A stretch of DNA of 58,219 bases from Thiobacillus sp. (lineage in GTDB: Bacteria; Pseudomonadota; Gammaproteobacteria; Burkholderiales; Thiobacillaceae). The first letter of the stretch is position 1. The number at the start of each line of letters is the position of its first letter. The DNA lies in the NCBI GenBank assembly GCA_024709165.1, contig JANJXF010000107.1, forward strand, positions 1 through 58,219. Reading direction: 5' to 3'. A model generated the notes under the pieces. That model saw only the letters and a program-made list of their open reading frames with translations, did not search any database and was not told where the DNA came from. Shown here in pieces: positions 38,718 to 47,958 of this stretch. A program made the position numbers and the translations under genes.

Positions 38718-40511
38718 ATGAGCAGCACTGCAGAACGCGTCGTCGTCGACCCCATTACGCGCATCGAGGGCCATCTGCGCATCGAGGCGCAGACCGACGA
38801 CAGTGGCCGCATCACCGAAGCCTATTCGGCGGGGACCATGGTGCGCGGCATCGAGATCATCTTGCGCGGACGTGACCCGCGCGATGCCTGGGCGTTTGCC
38901 CAGCGCATCTGCGGCGTCTGCACCCTCGTGCACGGCATGGCGTCGGTGCGCGCGGTGGAGGATGCGCTGCACCGTGCCATCCCCGACTACCGCATTCCGC
39001 ACAACGCCGAACTGATCCGCAACCTGATGATCGCGGCGCAGTTCGTGCACGATCACGTCATGCACTTCTATCACCTGCATGCACTCGACTGGGTCGACGT
39101 CGTGTCGGCGCTCAAAGCCGACCCCAAGGCCACCTCGGCGCTGGCGCAAAGCCTGTCGAGTTACCCGAAGTCGTCGCCGGGCTATTTCGCCGACGTGCAG
39201 AAGAAGGTCAAGACCTTCGTCGAGCAGGGCCAGCTCGGCATCTTCTCCAATGCCTACTGGGGCCATCCCGCCTACAAGCTGCCGCCGGAAGCCAACCTGA
39301 TGGCGGTGGCGCACTATCTGGATGCACTGGCGTGGCAGCGCGAAGCGGTCAAGCTGCATGCCATTTTCGGCGGCAAGAACCCGCACCCCAACTTCGTCGT
39401 CGGCGGCGTGCCGTCGGCCATCTCGGTGCACACCGGGGGCGGGCACGGCAAGGGGCCGCACTACCGGGGCGGCCAGGACGCCACCTCGCTCAACATGGTG
39501 GGCTTGCAGACGGTGCAGAACGTCATCCGCCAGATGCGCGATTTCGTCGATCAGGTGTATCTCCCCGACATTCTCGCCATCGCGGGCTTTTACAAGGACT
39601 GGGGATCGCGTGGCGAGGGGCTGGGCAACTTCCTGTCTTTCGGCGATCTGCCGTCGAAAACGTTCTGGGACACCGACAGCTATATGATCCCGCGCGGGGT
39701 GGTGCTCGGACGCGACCTTTCGACGCTGCACCCCATCGATCTCGATGCCGACGCCGAGATCCAGGAGTTCGTCAGCCATTCCTGGTACAAGTACAGCCAG
39801 GGCGATGCGACCGGCCTGCATCCGTTCAAGGGCGAGACCGAGCTCGCCTACAGCGGCCCGAAGCCGCCGTACAAGCACCTCGACGTCGAGAAGAAATACT
39901 CCTGGCTGAAGTCGCCGCGCTGGCAGGGCAAGGCCATGGAGGTCGGGCCGCTCGCACGCGTCCTGGTGATGGTGGCCGCGGGCAACGCGCAGGCCAAGGA
40001 ACTTGTCGATCACACGCTGAAGACACTGGATGTGCCGATCGAGGCGCTGTTCTCCACGCTCGGACGCACCGCGGCGCGTGCGCTGGAATCGAAGATTCTC
40101 GCCGACGCCATGCAGGGCTGGTTCGATGCACTCATGGCCAACATCAAGGCGGGCGATCTCCGAACGTTCAACGATCAGTACTGGGATCCCTCGACCTGGC
40201 CAAAGCACATGCAGGGCGTCGGTCTGCAGGAAGCATCGCGTGGGGGCCTTTCGCACTGGCTCGTGGTCGACGACGGCAGGATCACCAACTATCAGGCGGT
40301 GGTGCCGACCACCTGGAACGCCGGCCCGCGTGACGCCAACGGACAGCCCGGTGCCTACGAGGCGGCGCTGCAGCACAACCATGTGCTGCACGACCCCAAA
40401 CAGCCCATCGAGATCCTGCGCACCGTGCATTCCTTCGATCCCTGTCTTGCGTGCGCGGTGCACGTAACCGACCCGGATGGTGAGGAACTGATCGAGGTCA
40501 AGGTTCGTTGA
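38718..40511 (+). CDS. hynL: [NiFe] hydrogenase large subunit (HynL type)
   Basis: RICGVCTLVHGMASVRAVEDAL (L1) and FDPCLACAVH (L5) with a 15-residue C-terminal propeptide VTDPDGEELIEVKVR. Confidence 0.95.
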   Translation: MSSTAERVVVDPITRIEGHLRIEAQTDDSGRITEAYSAGTMVRGIEIILRGRDPRDAWAFAQRICGVCTLVHGMASVRAVEDALHRAIPDYRIPHNAELIRNLMIAAQFVHDHVMHFYHLHALDWVDVVSALKADPKATSALAQSLSSYPKSSPGYFADVQKKVKTFVEQGQLGIFSNAYWGHPAYKLPPEANLMAVAHYLDALAWQREAVKLHAIFGGKNPHPNFVVGGVPSAISVHTGGGHGKGPHYRGGQDATSLNMVGLQTVQNVIRQMRDFVDQVYLPDILAIAGFYKDWGSRGEGLGNFLSFGDLPSKTFWDTDSYMIPRGVVLGRDLSTLHPIDLDADAEIQEFVSHSWYKYSQGDATGLHPFKGETELAYSGPKPPYKHLDVEKKYSWLKSPRWQGKAMEVGPLARVLVMVAAGNAQAKELVDHTLKTLDVPIEALFSTLGRTAARALESKILADAMQGWFDALMANIKAGDLRTFNDQYWDPSTWPKHMQGVGLQEASRGGLSHWLVVDDGRITNYQAVVPTTWNAGPRDANGQPGAYEAALQHNHVLHDPKQPIEILRTVHSFDPCLACAVHVTDPDGEELIEVKVR

Positions 40512-41122
40512 ATATCATGTCTTACTCTTTCGGAGCCCATGTCATGCCCATGATCCGCCGTCTTCGCCCCGCTGTGGCAGCGGGCCTTGCCCTCGCTGCC
40601 GGCAGTGCCGCGGCACACACCGGCGAGCACTCGATTTCCGGTTTCGCCAGCGGGTTCACCCATCCTTTCGCCGGCCTCGACCATCTGCTTGCCATGGTGG
40701 CGGTCGGCCTGTGGGCCGTAAAACAGGGCGGTCGCGCGCTGTGGGCCGTGCCCACAGCTTTCGTTCTTGCCATGGTTGCGGGCGGCGTGCTTGCAGGATG
40801 GGGCGGGGCGCCGCTGCCCCATCTCGAGACCGGCATCGCGGCGTCCGTGCTCGTGCTCGGCCTCGCCGTCCTGATGCGGCGGCAGATTCCGGTCACGCTG
40901 GGTGCCGCGGTGGCGGCGGGCTTTGCATTGTTTCATGGCTATGCCCACGGTTTGGAGATGCCGCAAGCTGCGGCACCCGCGCTGTACGGCCTCGGTTTCG
41001 TGACGGCCACCGCCACGCTGCACGCGGCTGGCATCGCCGGCGCGCTGTTCGGGAGGCAGGCGATCCACTTCGCCGGCGCAGTCATTGCCGCGAGCGGCGC
41101 GGCGCTGCTCTGGCTGGCCTGA
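40508..41122 (+). CDS. hupE: HupE/UreJ family metal permease
   Basis: Signal-like N-terminus, HPFAGLDHLLAMVAVG motif, multi-TM. Confidence 0.92.
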   Translation: MNIMSYSFGAHVMPMIRRLRPAVAAGLALAAGSAAAHTGEHSISGFASGFTHPFAGLDHLLAMVAVGLWAVKQGGRALWAVPTAFVLAMVAGGVLAGWGGAPLPHLETGIAASVLVLGLAVLMRRQIPVTLGAAVAAGFALFHGYAHGLEMPQAAAPALYGLGFVTATATLHAAGIAGALFGRQAIHFAGAVIAASGAALLWLA

Positions 41123-41131
41123 CTCACCCCG

Positions 41132-41449
41132 ATGGACGAACCTCTGCGGCGGCTCCTGGAGGCCGAGACGCGCGCACAGGCGGTGGTCGACGCCGCCCGC
41201 CACGAGCGCGAAGCCATCGTCGAGGCGGCGCTGGCGGCGGCACACGATGCAGAGGCGCGCTTCGAAACGGGCCGCGCAGCGCTGCGCGTGCCCTTCATCG
41301 ACGATGCGCGCGCGCGCGCCGAGCAGGCGATCGGCGAACTCGCGCGCAAGTACGGCGAGCGCCAACGCATGCTGCGCGAACTGGCCGCCCGCCACGAACG
41401 CGAAGCGGCCGACGCAGCACTGGCCCTGTTGCTCGATCCCGCTGCATGA
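41132..41449 (+). CDS. V-type ATPase peripheral stalk subunit (G/H-like)
   Basis: Ala/Glu-rich coiled coil; first gene of the V-ATPase cluster, overlapping subunit C. Confidence 0.7.
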   Translation: MDEPLRRLLEAETRAQAVVDAARHEREAIVEAALAAAHDAEARFETGRAALRVPFIDDARARAEQAIGELARKYGERQRMLRELAARHEREAADAALALLLDPAA

Positions 41450-42486
41450 GGTCTGCATCCGCCGACGCCTATCTCAATACCCGCGTCAGTCTGTTCGCCG
41501 GACGTCTGTGGCCGGACGCCGCGCTCGACGCGCTGATTGCCGCCGATGAGAGCGTGGTCACCGGCGAACTCGCGCACAAGGGACTGACGACGCTCGCGCC
41601 GCAGGGCGAACAGGCCGGTGGTTCGCTGGAGCAGCGCATCGTCGCGCAGGTTCTCGACGAGACGCGCGTGCTCATCCGCCCGCTCGCCGGCGGCGCGCGC
41701 GATTTTCTCTCCTTCTGGACCGCGCGCTTCGAGATGTCCAACGTGAAGACGCTGCTGCGCAGCAAGATGAACGGCGAGCGCGCCGCCGTGGCGCTCGCGC
41801 GCCTCACGCCGATGGGGGCGTTCGGCCGCCTCGACGGGGAGGCGCTCGCGCACGCCGAGGATACCGGCGAACTGCTGCGACGCCTGGAAGCGGGGCCGTA
41901 TGCCGCCATCGTGCGGCACGCGAGACGTGCTTTCGAGCAGAGCCGCGACCCCTTCGTCCTCGATGCCGCGCTCGACAAGGGCTACTACGAAGGGCTGGTG
42001 GCACGCGCACAGCCACTGGAAACGCGCCTCGGGGCACCGCTGCGCGGCCTCATGGCGGCACTCGTCGATCGCATCAATCTGGTGTGGCTGCTGCGCTACC
42101 GCTTCAACTACAGCCTGCCGCCGGCGCAGGTGTATTACCTGCTGATCGGTGCGCGCTACGACCTTCCCGCCGCCCGTCTGCGCGAACTCGCGCAACTTGG
42201 CAGCCTGCCGGCGGTGCTCGACGCGCTGCCGGCACCCTGGCGCGCGCGGCTGGCCGGCGCCCTCGACATTCCCGCGGTGTTTGCACGCATGGAGCGGGCG
42301 GGGGCCGAATACGCGCTGCACGTGCTGCGCTCCGATGCCCCCCCCCTTGCGCGCGCCTTCGCCTACCTGATCCTGCGCGAACGCGATCTGCGTGCGCTGC
42401 GCGCCGTGTTGCGCGGCCGCCGTCTTGGCCTTGGCGCCGCGGCTGTTCGTCTCGCGCTGCAGCGGTCGCCGGAGAGTCTGCACTGA
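41446..42486 (+). CDS. V-type ATPase subunit C/AC39
   Basis: Position in operon and AC39 pattern (AYLNTRVSLFAGRL, FEMSNVKTLLRSK, DRINLVWLLRYRFNYSLPPAQVYYLLI). Confidence 0.85.
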   Translation: MRSASADAYLNTRVSLFAGRLWPDAALDALIAADESVVTGELAHKGLTTLAPQGEQAGGSLEQRIVAQVLDETRVLIRPLAGGARDFLSFWTARFEMSNVKTLLRSKMNGERAAVALARLTPMGAFGRLDGEALAHAEDTGELLRRLEAGPYAAIVRHARRAFEQSRDPFVLDAALDKGYYEGLVARAQPLETRLGAPLRGLMAALVDRINLVWLLRYRFNYSLPPAQVYYLLIGARYDLPAARLRELAQLGSLPAVLDALPAPWRARLAGALDIPAVFARMERAGAEYALHVLRSDAPPLARAFAYLILRERDLRALRAVLRGRRLGLGAAAVRLALQRSPESLH

Positions 42487-42487
42487 C

Positions 42488-44380
42488 ATGCTGCGCCCCG
42501 AGCCTCTCTATCGCATCCAGCTCGTGCTGCTCGCGTCCGAGGCGCAGGACGCCGCACTCGCGCTGGCCCGCTTCGGTGCTTTCAGCCCTGCGCCCGGCGG
42601 CGCTGATGCACTGGCGCAGACCCCGGCCGCGGCCTATCGCGAAGCCTGGCTGGAAGCCGAGGCTCGCCTGGCGAAGCTCCTCGCGCAGTGCGGCGACACC
42701 GGCGCGCTCGAATTGCCGGCCGACGCGGAAGCGCCCTCGCTGGCGGATCTGGAGGAACTCAACGCCTGGCTGCAGGGCGTGTGGACCGCCTGTCTCGATT
42801 GCCATGACGCGACCCAGCGCCTCGATGAGACACATATCCGTCTCGCCGCGCTGGAGGATACGCTCGCCCGCCTGGAGCGCCTCGACCTCGATCTCGGACG
42901 TCTGCTGCGTCCCGACAGTCTGCTCGCGGTTCGGCTCGGCAGCCTGCCTGCGGACAACGTGCGGCGTCTGAACGAAGCGCTGGCGCTGAGCGGCCATGTG
43001 CTGTCGCGCTTCGACCAGTCGGGCGACCAGGTTTACGCGGTGATCGCCGGGCCGCGCGTACGTCATGGCGAAGTGCGCGGCCTGCTTGCGCAGGCGGGCT
43101 GGCGCGAACTGGAACTCCCCGACGAATTGCGCACCCATCCGCGGGCCGCACGCGACTGGCTGGAGCGCACGCGTCGGCAGGTGGAGACGCAAAGTGGCGC
43201 GCAGTGCGAGGTGCTCGACGGACTGCGGGGACGTTTCGGCCCGCGGCTGCACGAAGCGCGGCAGCGTCTGGCGCTGGCGCGTCCGCTCGCCGAGGCCGCA
43301 CGCGCGGGCGTAAGGGGTCAGGGCGGCCTTGCCGCGCTGACCGGCTGGGTGCCGCAACGCCGCCTCGCGGCACTGCGCGCGACGCTCGACGCACGCTTCC
43401 ATGGCCGTTACTGGCTCGATCTGCGCGAACCGGGCCCGCACGACGTCGCCGCCGTCCCGTCGCTGGTGCGCTACCCGCCCTGGCTTGCGCCTTTCGTCCC
43501 GCTGGTCAAGAGTTATGGCGTGCCGCGTTATGGCGAATTCGATCCGGCCTTGCCCTTCGCCTTCGCCTGGCTGCTGCTGTTCGGCGCCATGTTCGGCGAT
43601 GTCGGGCACGGCGCCGTGATCGTTGTTTTGGCGGCCGGACTCGCGCGCCGCCTCGGCCGGATCGCCTGGGTCGGGGCGGCGGCGGGCGCCGCGTCGATGG
43701 TTTTCGGCGTGCTGTATGGCAGCGTGTTCGGTTACGAGACGCTGATCGAGCCGCTGTGGCTGTCTCCGCTGCACGATCCGATCCGCATGCTCACACTCGC
43801 CGTCGGTTTTGGCGTCGGCTTCATCGTCTGCACGCTGCTCGTCAACGCCTGGAACAAGGCGGCCGCCGGGCACGCCGGCGAAGCGTTGTTCGATTCCGGC
43901 GGGCTTGCCGGACTCGCGTTCTATCTGGGCGCGGTTGGCATTGTCGCCAGCCTCGTCGGCGCCGCCGACCTGCTGCCGCAGGCGGCGTGGCTGGCCGTCG
44001 GCGGACTGGCCGTGGTTGCCGCTTTCAAGTGGGCTGAAACACGCACCGCACCCGGCGAACGGATCCTGGTCACCGCCATCGAAACCCTGGAAACCGGCAT
44101 TGGCCTGTTTTCGAATACCCTCTCGTTCATGCGCGTGGCGGCTTTCAGCCTCAACCACGTTGCGCTGGCGCTGGCGGTGTTCACCCTGGCCGGCGGACTC
44201 GGTGCCACGGGACACTGGATCGCTGTTGTGCTGGGCAACGTCGTGATCATTGCCCTCGAAGGCGCCATCGTCGCCATCCAGGCCATGCGCCTGATGTATT
44301 ACGAGGGTTTTTCGCGCTTTTTCAACGGCGACGGGACGGAATTTGTGCCATTGCGGGTGGCGGTGAACGGTGAGCAGTGA
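42488..44380 (+). CDS. V-type ATPase membrane subunit I (a subunit)
   Basis: Soluble N-terminal half then multi-TM half with FPFAFAWLLLFGAMFGDVGHGAVI-like and LSFMRVAAFSLNHVALALAVFTL motifs. Confidence 0.92.
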   Translation: MLRPEPLYRIQLVLLASEAQDAALALARFGAFSPAPGGADALAQTPAAAYREAWLEAEARLAKLLAQCGDTGALELPADAEAPSLADLEELNAWLQGVWTACLDCHDATQRLDETHIRLAALEDTLARLERLDLDLGRLLRPDSLLAVRLGSLPADNVRRLNEALALSGHVLSRFDQSGDQVYAVIAGPRVRHGEVRGLLAQAGWRELELPDELRTHPRAARDWLERTRRQVETQSGAQCEVLDGLRGRFGPRLHEARQRLALARPLAEAARAGVRGQGGLAALTGWVPQRRLAALRATLDARFHGRYWLDLREPGPHDVAAVPSLVRYPPWLAPFVPLVKSYGVPRYGEFDPALPFAFAWLLLFGAMFGDVGHGAVIVVLAAGLARRLGRIAWVGAAAGAASMVFGVLYGSVFGYETLIEPLWLSPLHDPIRMLTLAVGFGVGFIVCTLLVNAWNKAAAGHAGEALFDSGGLAGLAFYLGAVGIVASLVGAADLLPQAAWLAVGGLAVVAAFKWAETRTAPGERILVTAIETLETGIGLFSNTLSFMRVAAFSLNHVALALAVFTLAGGLGATGHWIAVVLGNVVIIALEGAIVAIQAMRLMYYEGFSRFFNGDGTEFVPLRVAVNGEQ

Positions 44381-44440
44381 ACGGTGGGAATGGGGACGCG
44401 CATTGGCCGCTGCCCGTTCTTCAATACAAGGGAGAAAATC

Positions 44441-44872
44441 ATGATGGGGCTGGTCGGAGTGTTGGCGCTGCCGGTGGTGGCGACGCTGGGTGTCGGAGTG
44501 TGGATGGAGCTCAAGCCGCGGCCGTCGACGGCGCGCTGGCTGCGTGGCGGCCTGCTGGCCAACCTGCTGCTGTTCGCCGTGACGCTCGCAACGGTGATGG
44601 GACTGGGCGTGCAGGAAGTCCTGGCCGCGGAACCGGTGGCGGCGGCGGACATTTCGCTGGGCCGCGGGCTCGCCCTGCTCGGCATCGGCCTGCCGACGGG
44701 GCTCGCCGCCATCGCCGCGGCGCTGGCGCTGGGGCCGATCGGTTCGGCTTCGCTTGCCGTCATCGCCGAGAAGCCCGAGATGTTCGGCCGTACACTCATT
44801 TACCTGGGCCTCGCGGAAGGGGTGGCGATCTACGGCCTGGTGATGTCCATTCTCCTGCTGGACAAGATTTGA
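44441..44872 (+). CDS. V-type ATPase rotor subunit K (c subunit)
   Basis: GLALLGIGLPTGLAAIAAALALGPIGSASLAVIAEKPEMFGRTLIYLGLAEGVAIYGLVMSILLL; ATG 44441 preferred. Confidence 0.9.
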   Translation: MMGLVGVLALPVVATLGVGVWMELKPRPSTARWLRGGLLANLLLFAVTLATVMGLGVQEVLAAEPVAAADISLGRGLALLGIGLPTGLAAIAAALALGPIGSASLAVIAEKPEMFGRTLIYLGLAEGVAIYGLVMSILLLDKI

Positions 44873-45222
44873 TGCCGTCGCGCGTGGATTTTGCCCCGGA
44901 CCTGGCGCGCCTGGTCGTGTTGGGCAGCGCCGGACTGGCGGAGGGCTTTCGCCTCGTCGGTGCCGAGGTTCATGCCGACGCCGATGCCGCCGCACTCGAC
45001 CGCGTGCTCGAAGACCTCACACGCAGCGGGGACGCCGCACTCGTTCTGCTGGAATCCACGCTTGCGCGCGTCGGCAGCCCTTGGCTCGAACGCCTGCGCA
45101 ACGAGGGCGGACGAATCGTCATCACCGAACTGCCGCCATTACCGTCGCCCGAGGCCTACGCGCCGGCCGTCGACGAGGTGGTGCAGACGGTGTTGGGGCC
45201 GGATGCGTTGCGCGCGGATTGA
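44872..45222 (+). CDS. V-type ATPase subunit F
   Basis: LARLVVLGSAGLAEGFRLVGAEVHA...; C-terminal RIVITELPPLPS; operon position. Confidence 0.82.
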   Translation: MPSRVDFAPDLARLVVLGSAGLAEGFRLVGAEVHADADAAALDRVLEDLTRSGDAALVLLESTLARVGSPWLERLRNEGGRIVITELPPLPSPEAYAPAVDEVVQTVLGPDALRAD

Positions 45223-45298
45223 GCGGCATGGGTCGAGGGTGTTCTTGAGGTGTCCGACTTGACGATTGTGTTCCAACGAATTGAGGAAATGGCAAACA

Positions 45299-45949
45299 AT
45301 GGATGATGTCTCGCAGGTTGCGCAACTCGAGGAGGCCCTGCTGCAGCAGGCCGGATCGCTTGCCCGCGAACATCTGAAGAATGCCGAAGCGTCGCGCGCG
45401 CGCATCCTCGCCGACTCGGCGGAGAAGCTGAAATCGGAGGAGGCCCGCGAAGTGCTCGCAGCCAAGGTCGAGGCGGAGCGTCTCGTGCGGCGGAAAACGC
45501 AGGCGGCCGAAACGCGGCTCGCGGCCGAACTCGACCGCCTGCGCTGGGCACTCACCGAGGCTGCGCTCGCGGAGGTGAAACGCGCCTTCCACGAACTGGT
45601 GCAGGACGACACGCGCTATCCCGGCGTCATCGAAGCCTGGCTTGCCGCCGCGGCGCAGGCGCTGCCGCCCGGGGATCTCGTCGTCGAAATGCGGGGCGAG
45701 GACGAACATCGCCTCGCGCCACGGTGGCCCGATCTCGCCGCGCGTGCCGCGCCGGATCGTTGCGCGACGCTGGCTGTGCACCGCCAGCCAAGCGAGGGGG
45801 GACTTCGCGTGCGGCTGGCTGATGGCCGCGCCCAGGTCGACCAGACCTTCGAAGCGCGCCAGGCGCGACTCGCCGACGAACTCGCACGCGTGGCGATGGA
45901 ACGCCTGTTTGCCAGCGCGCCGGATCTGGGGACACTGGTTCATGGGTGA
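45299..45949 (+). CDS. V-type ATPase subunit E
   Basis: Long N-terminal helix rich in A/E/R, C-terminal domain; operon position between F and A. Confidence 0.8.
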   Translation: MDDVSQVAQLEEALLQQAGSLAREHLKNAEASRARILADSAEKLKSEEAREVLAAKVEAERLVRRKTQAAETRLAAELDRLRWALTEAALAEVKRAFHELVQDDTRYPGVIEAWLAAAAQALPPGDLVVEMRGEDEHRLAPRWPDLAARAAPDRCATLAVHRQPSEGGLRVRLADGRAQVDQTFEARQARLADELARVAMERLFASAPDLGTLVHG

Positions 45950-45950
45950 G

Positions 45951-46036
45951 GAGGAAGCGGTGAGCAGTGAGCAGTGAGCGGTGGTGGTGACGGTGTTCGA
46001 CCGCTCACCGCTCCCCGTTCACCGCCTTCCGCTCCC
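45951..46036. repeat. Imperfect inverted repeat (GTGAGCAGTGAGCGGT type) between V-ATPase E and A genes
   Basis: GAGGAAGCGGTGAGCAGTGAGCAGTGAGCGGT ... ACCGCTCACCGCTCCCCGTTCACCGCCTTCCGCTCCC. Confidence 0.8.
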
Positions 46037-46052
46037 ACATTCATAAAAGACG

Positions 46053-47825
46053 ATGGGCAAGATTCTCGAAATCAACGGACCGCTGGTCAAGCTCGAACTG
46101 CCGCAGACGCTGATCGGCGAGCAGGTGCGCGTGGGACGCATGGGGCTGGTCGGCGAGGTGATCGGCCGCGACGGCGACACGGCACTGGCACAGCTTTACG
46201 AGGACACCGCGGGACTGCGACCCGGCGAAGCCGCCGAGGGACTTGGCTGGCCGCTGTCGGTGGAACTCGGACCGGGGCTCCTCGGTGCCATCTTCGACGG
46301 CGTGCAGCGACCCTTGCACGCCGTGCGGGCACACAGCGGCGACCGCATCGCACGCGGCGTCTCCGTGCCGGCCCTGTCGCGTGAGGCACGCTGGCGGTTC
46401 GTGCCCGAGGCGCAGGCTGGCCGCACGCTTGCCGGTGGCGACGTGCTCGGCACGGTGCAGGAAACCGCATCGATCCGCCACCGCATCCTGGTGCCGCCGT
46501 TGCTGCGTGGCGAACTGCTGGAACTCGCGCCGGAAGGCGACTATACGGTGGACGAAACCATAGGCCGGGTGAAGCTCGCCGACGGCCGCATCGAGAAACT
46601 CGCGCTGTTCCATCGCTGGCCGGTGCGCACGCCGCGCCCGTTCCGCGAGCGCGACCATGCCGTGGCGCCGCTCATCACCGGACAGCGCATCCTCGACACC
46701 TTCTATCCGCTGCTGAAGGGCGGCAAGGCAGCGATTCCCGGCCCCTTCGGCGCCGGCAAGACCATGCTGCAGCAGCAGATCGCACGCTGGTGCAACGCCG
46801 AGATCGTCGTCTACGTCGGCTGCGGCGAGCGCGGCAACGAGCTGACCGACGTGCTCGAGTTCATGCCCCAACTCACCGATCCGCACACTGGCCGGCCGCT
46901 GATGGAGCGCACCCTGCTGGTCGCCAACACCTCCAACATGCCGGTGGTCGCGCGCGAGGCCTCGGTCTATGTCGGCATCACGCTCGCCGAGTATTTCCGC
47001 GACCAGGGCTATGACGTGGTCATGGTCGCCGACTCCACCAGCCGCTGGGCCGAAGCGCTGCGCGAGGTGTCCGGCCGGCTCGGCCAGATGCCGGTGGAGG
47101 AGGGCTATCCTGCCTATCTCGGTTCGCGCCTCGCGGCCTTCTACGAACGCGCGGGACGCGTCGAGACGCTTGCCGGCGATCACGGTTCGGTGACCCTGAT
47201 CGGTGCGGTGAGCCCGCCCGGCGGCGACTTTTCCGAACCCGTCACCAGCCATACGAAAGAGATCATCCAGACGTTCTGGGCCCTGTCGAAGGAGCTTGCC
47301 GACGCGCGCCATTACCCCGCAGTCGACTGGCTGGAAAGCTTTTCCGGCTACGTGAAGTCGGCCGCGAAATGGTGGACCGAGGAAGTTGATCCCCAATGGG
47401 AACGCGCGCGCGCCGCAGCGCTGGATCTGCTCGCCGCTTCGGAGGAATTGCAGCGCATCGTCAATCTCGTCGGCGTCGAGGCTTTGTCGTCCGAACAGCG
47501 CTGGACGCTGGAATCCGCGAGTCTGCTCAAGGAAGGCCTGCTGCAGCAGGCCGCCACCGACGAGATCGACAGCTTCGCCTCGCCGCAGAAGCAGTTCGCG
47601 CTGCTCGCCGCGCTGCTGGAAATCCACCGGCAGGGGCTGAAACTCGTAAAGCGCGGCGTGCCCGCCCGCCGCCTCATCGAGTTGCCGCTGCTGGCGCAGG
47701 CGCGACGCTGGAAGAGCCAGCACGGTTCGGACGACATCGAGGCGCTGAAAGCGAAGATTGCCAAAATTCCGCAGGCGTTCGAGCCGCTGCTGGAAGAATA
47801 CGTGACGGAATCGGAGGGGGGATGA
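46053..47825 (+). CDS. V-type ATP synthase catalytic subunit A
   Basis: GPFGAGKTMLQQQIARW P-loop, VYVGCGERGNELTDVLEFMPQL, VVMVADSTSRWAEALREVSGRLGQMPVEEGYPAYLGSRLAAFYERAG. Confidence 0.97.
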   Translation: MGKILEINGPLVKLELPQTLIGEQVRVGRMGLVGEVIGRDGDTALAQLYEDTAGLRPGEAAEGLGWPLSVELGPGLLGAIFDGVQRPLHAVRAHSGDRIARGVSVPALSREARWRFVPEAQAGRTLAGGDVLGTVQETASIRHRILVPPLLRGELLELAPEGDYTVDETIGRVKLADGRIEKLALFHRWPVRTPRPFRERDHAVAPLITGQRILDTFYPLLKGGKAAIPGPFGAGKTMLQQQIARWCNAEIVVYVGCGERGNELTDVLEFMPQLTDPHTGRPLMERTLLVANTSNMPVVAREASVYVGITLAEYFRDQGYDVVMVADSTSRWAEALREVSGRLGQMPVEEGYPAYLGSRLAAFYERAGRVETLAGDHGSVTLIGAVSPPGGDFSEPVTSHTKEIIQTFWALSKELADARHYPAVDWLESFSGYVKSAAKWWTEEVDPQWERARAAALDLLAASEELQRIVNLVGVEALSSEQRWTLESASLLKEGLLQQAATDEIDSFASPQKQFALLAALLEIHRQGLKLVKRGVPARRLIELPLLAQARRWKSQHGSDDIEALKAKIAKIPQAFEPLLEEYVTESEGG

Positions 47826-47958
47826 ACAGGGCGGCGAGCTTGCGGAGCAGGACGAGGTTTGGCGGATGGTCCGGCGCGGACGATGCGCTGGCCTCATTCT
47901 CTCTCTCGACCGCTCGCCCGCGAGGGGAGAGGGGTTGGCAAAAACTCGGAGCCATGCC

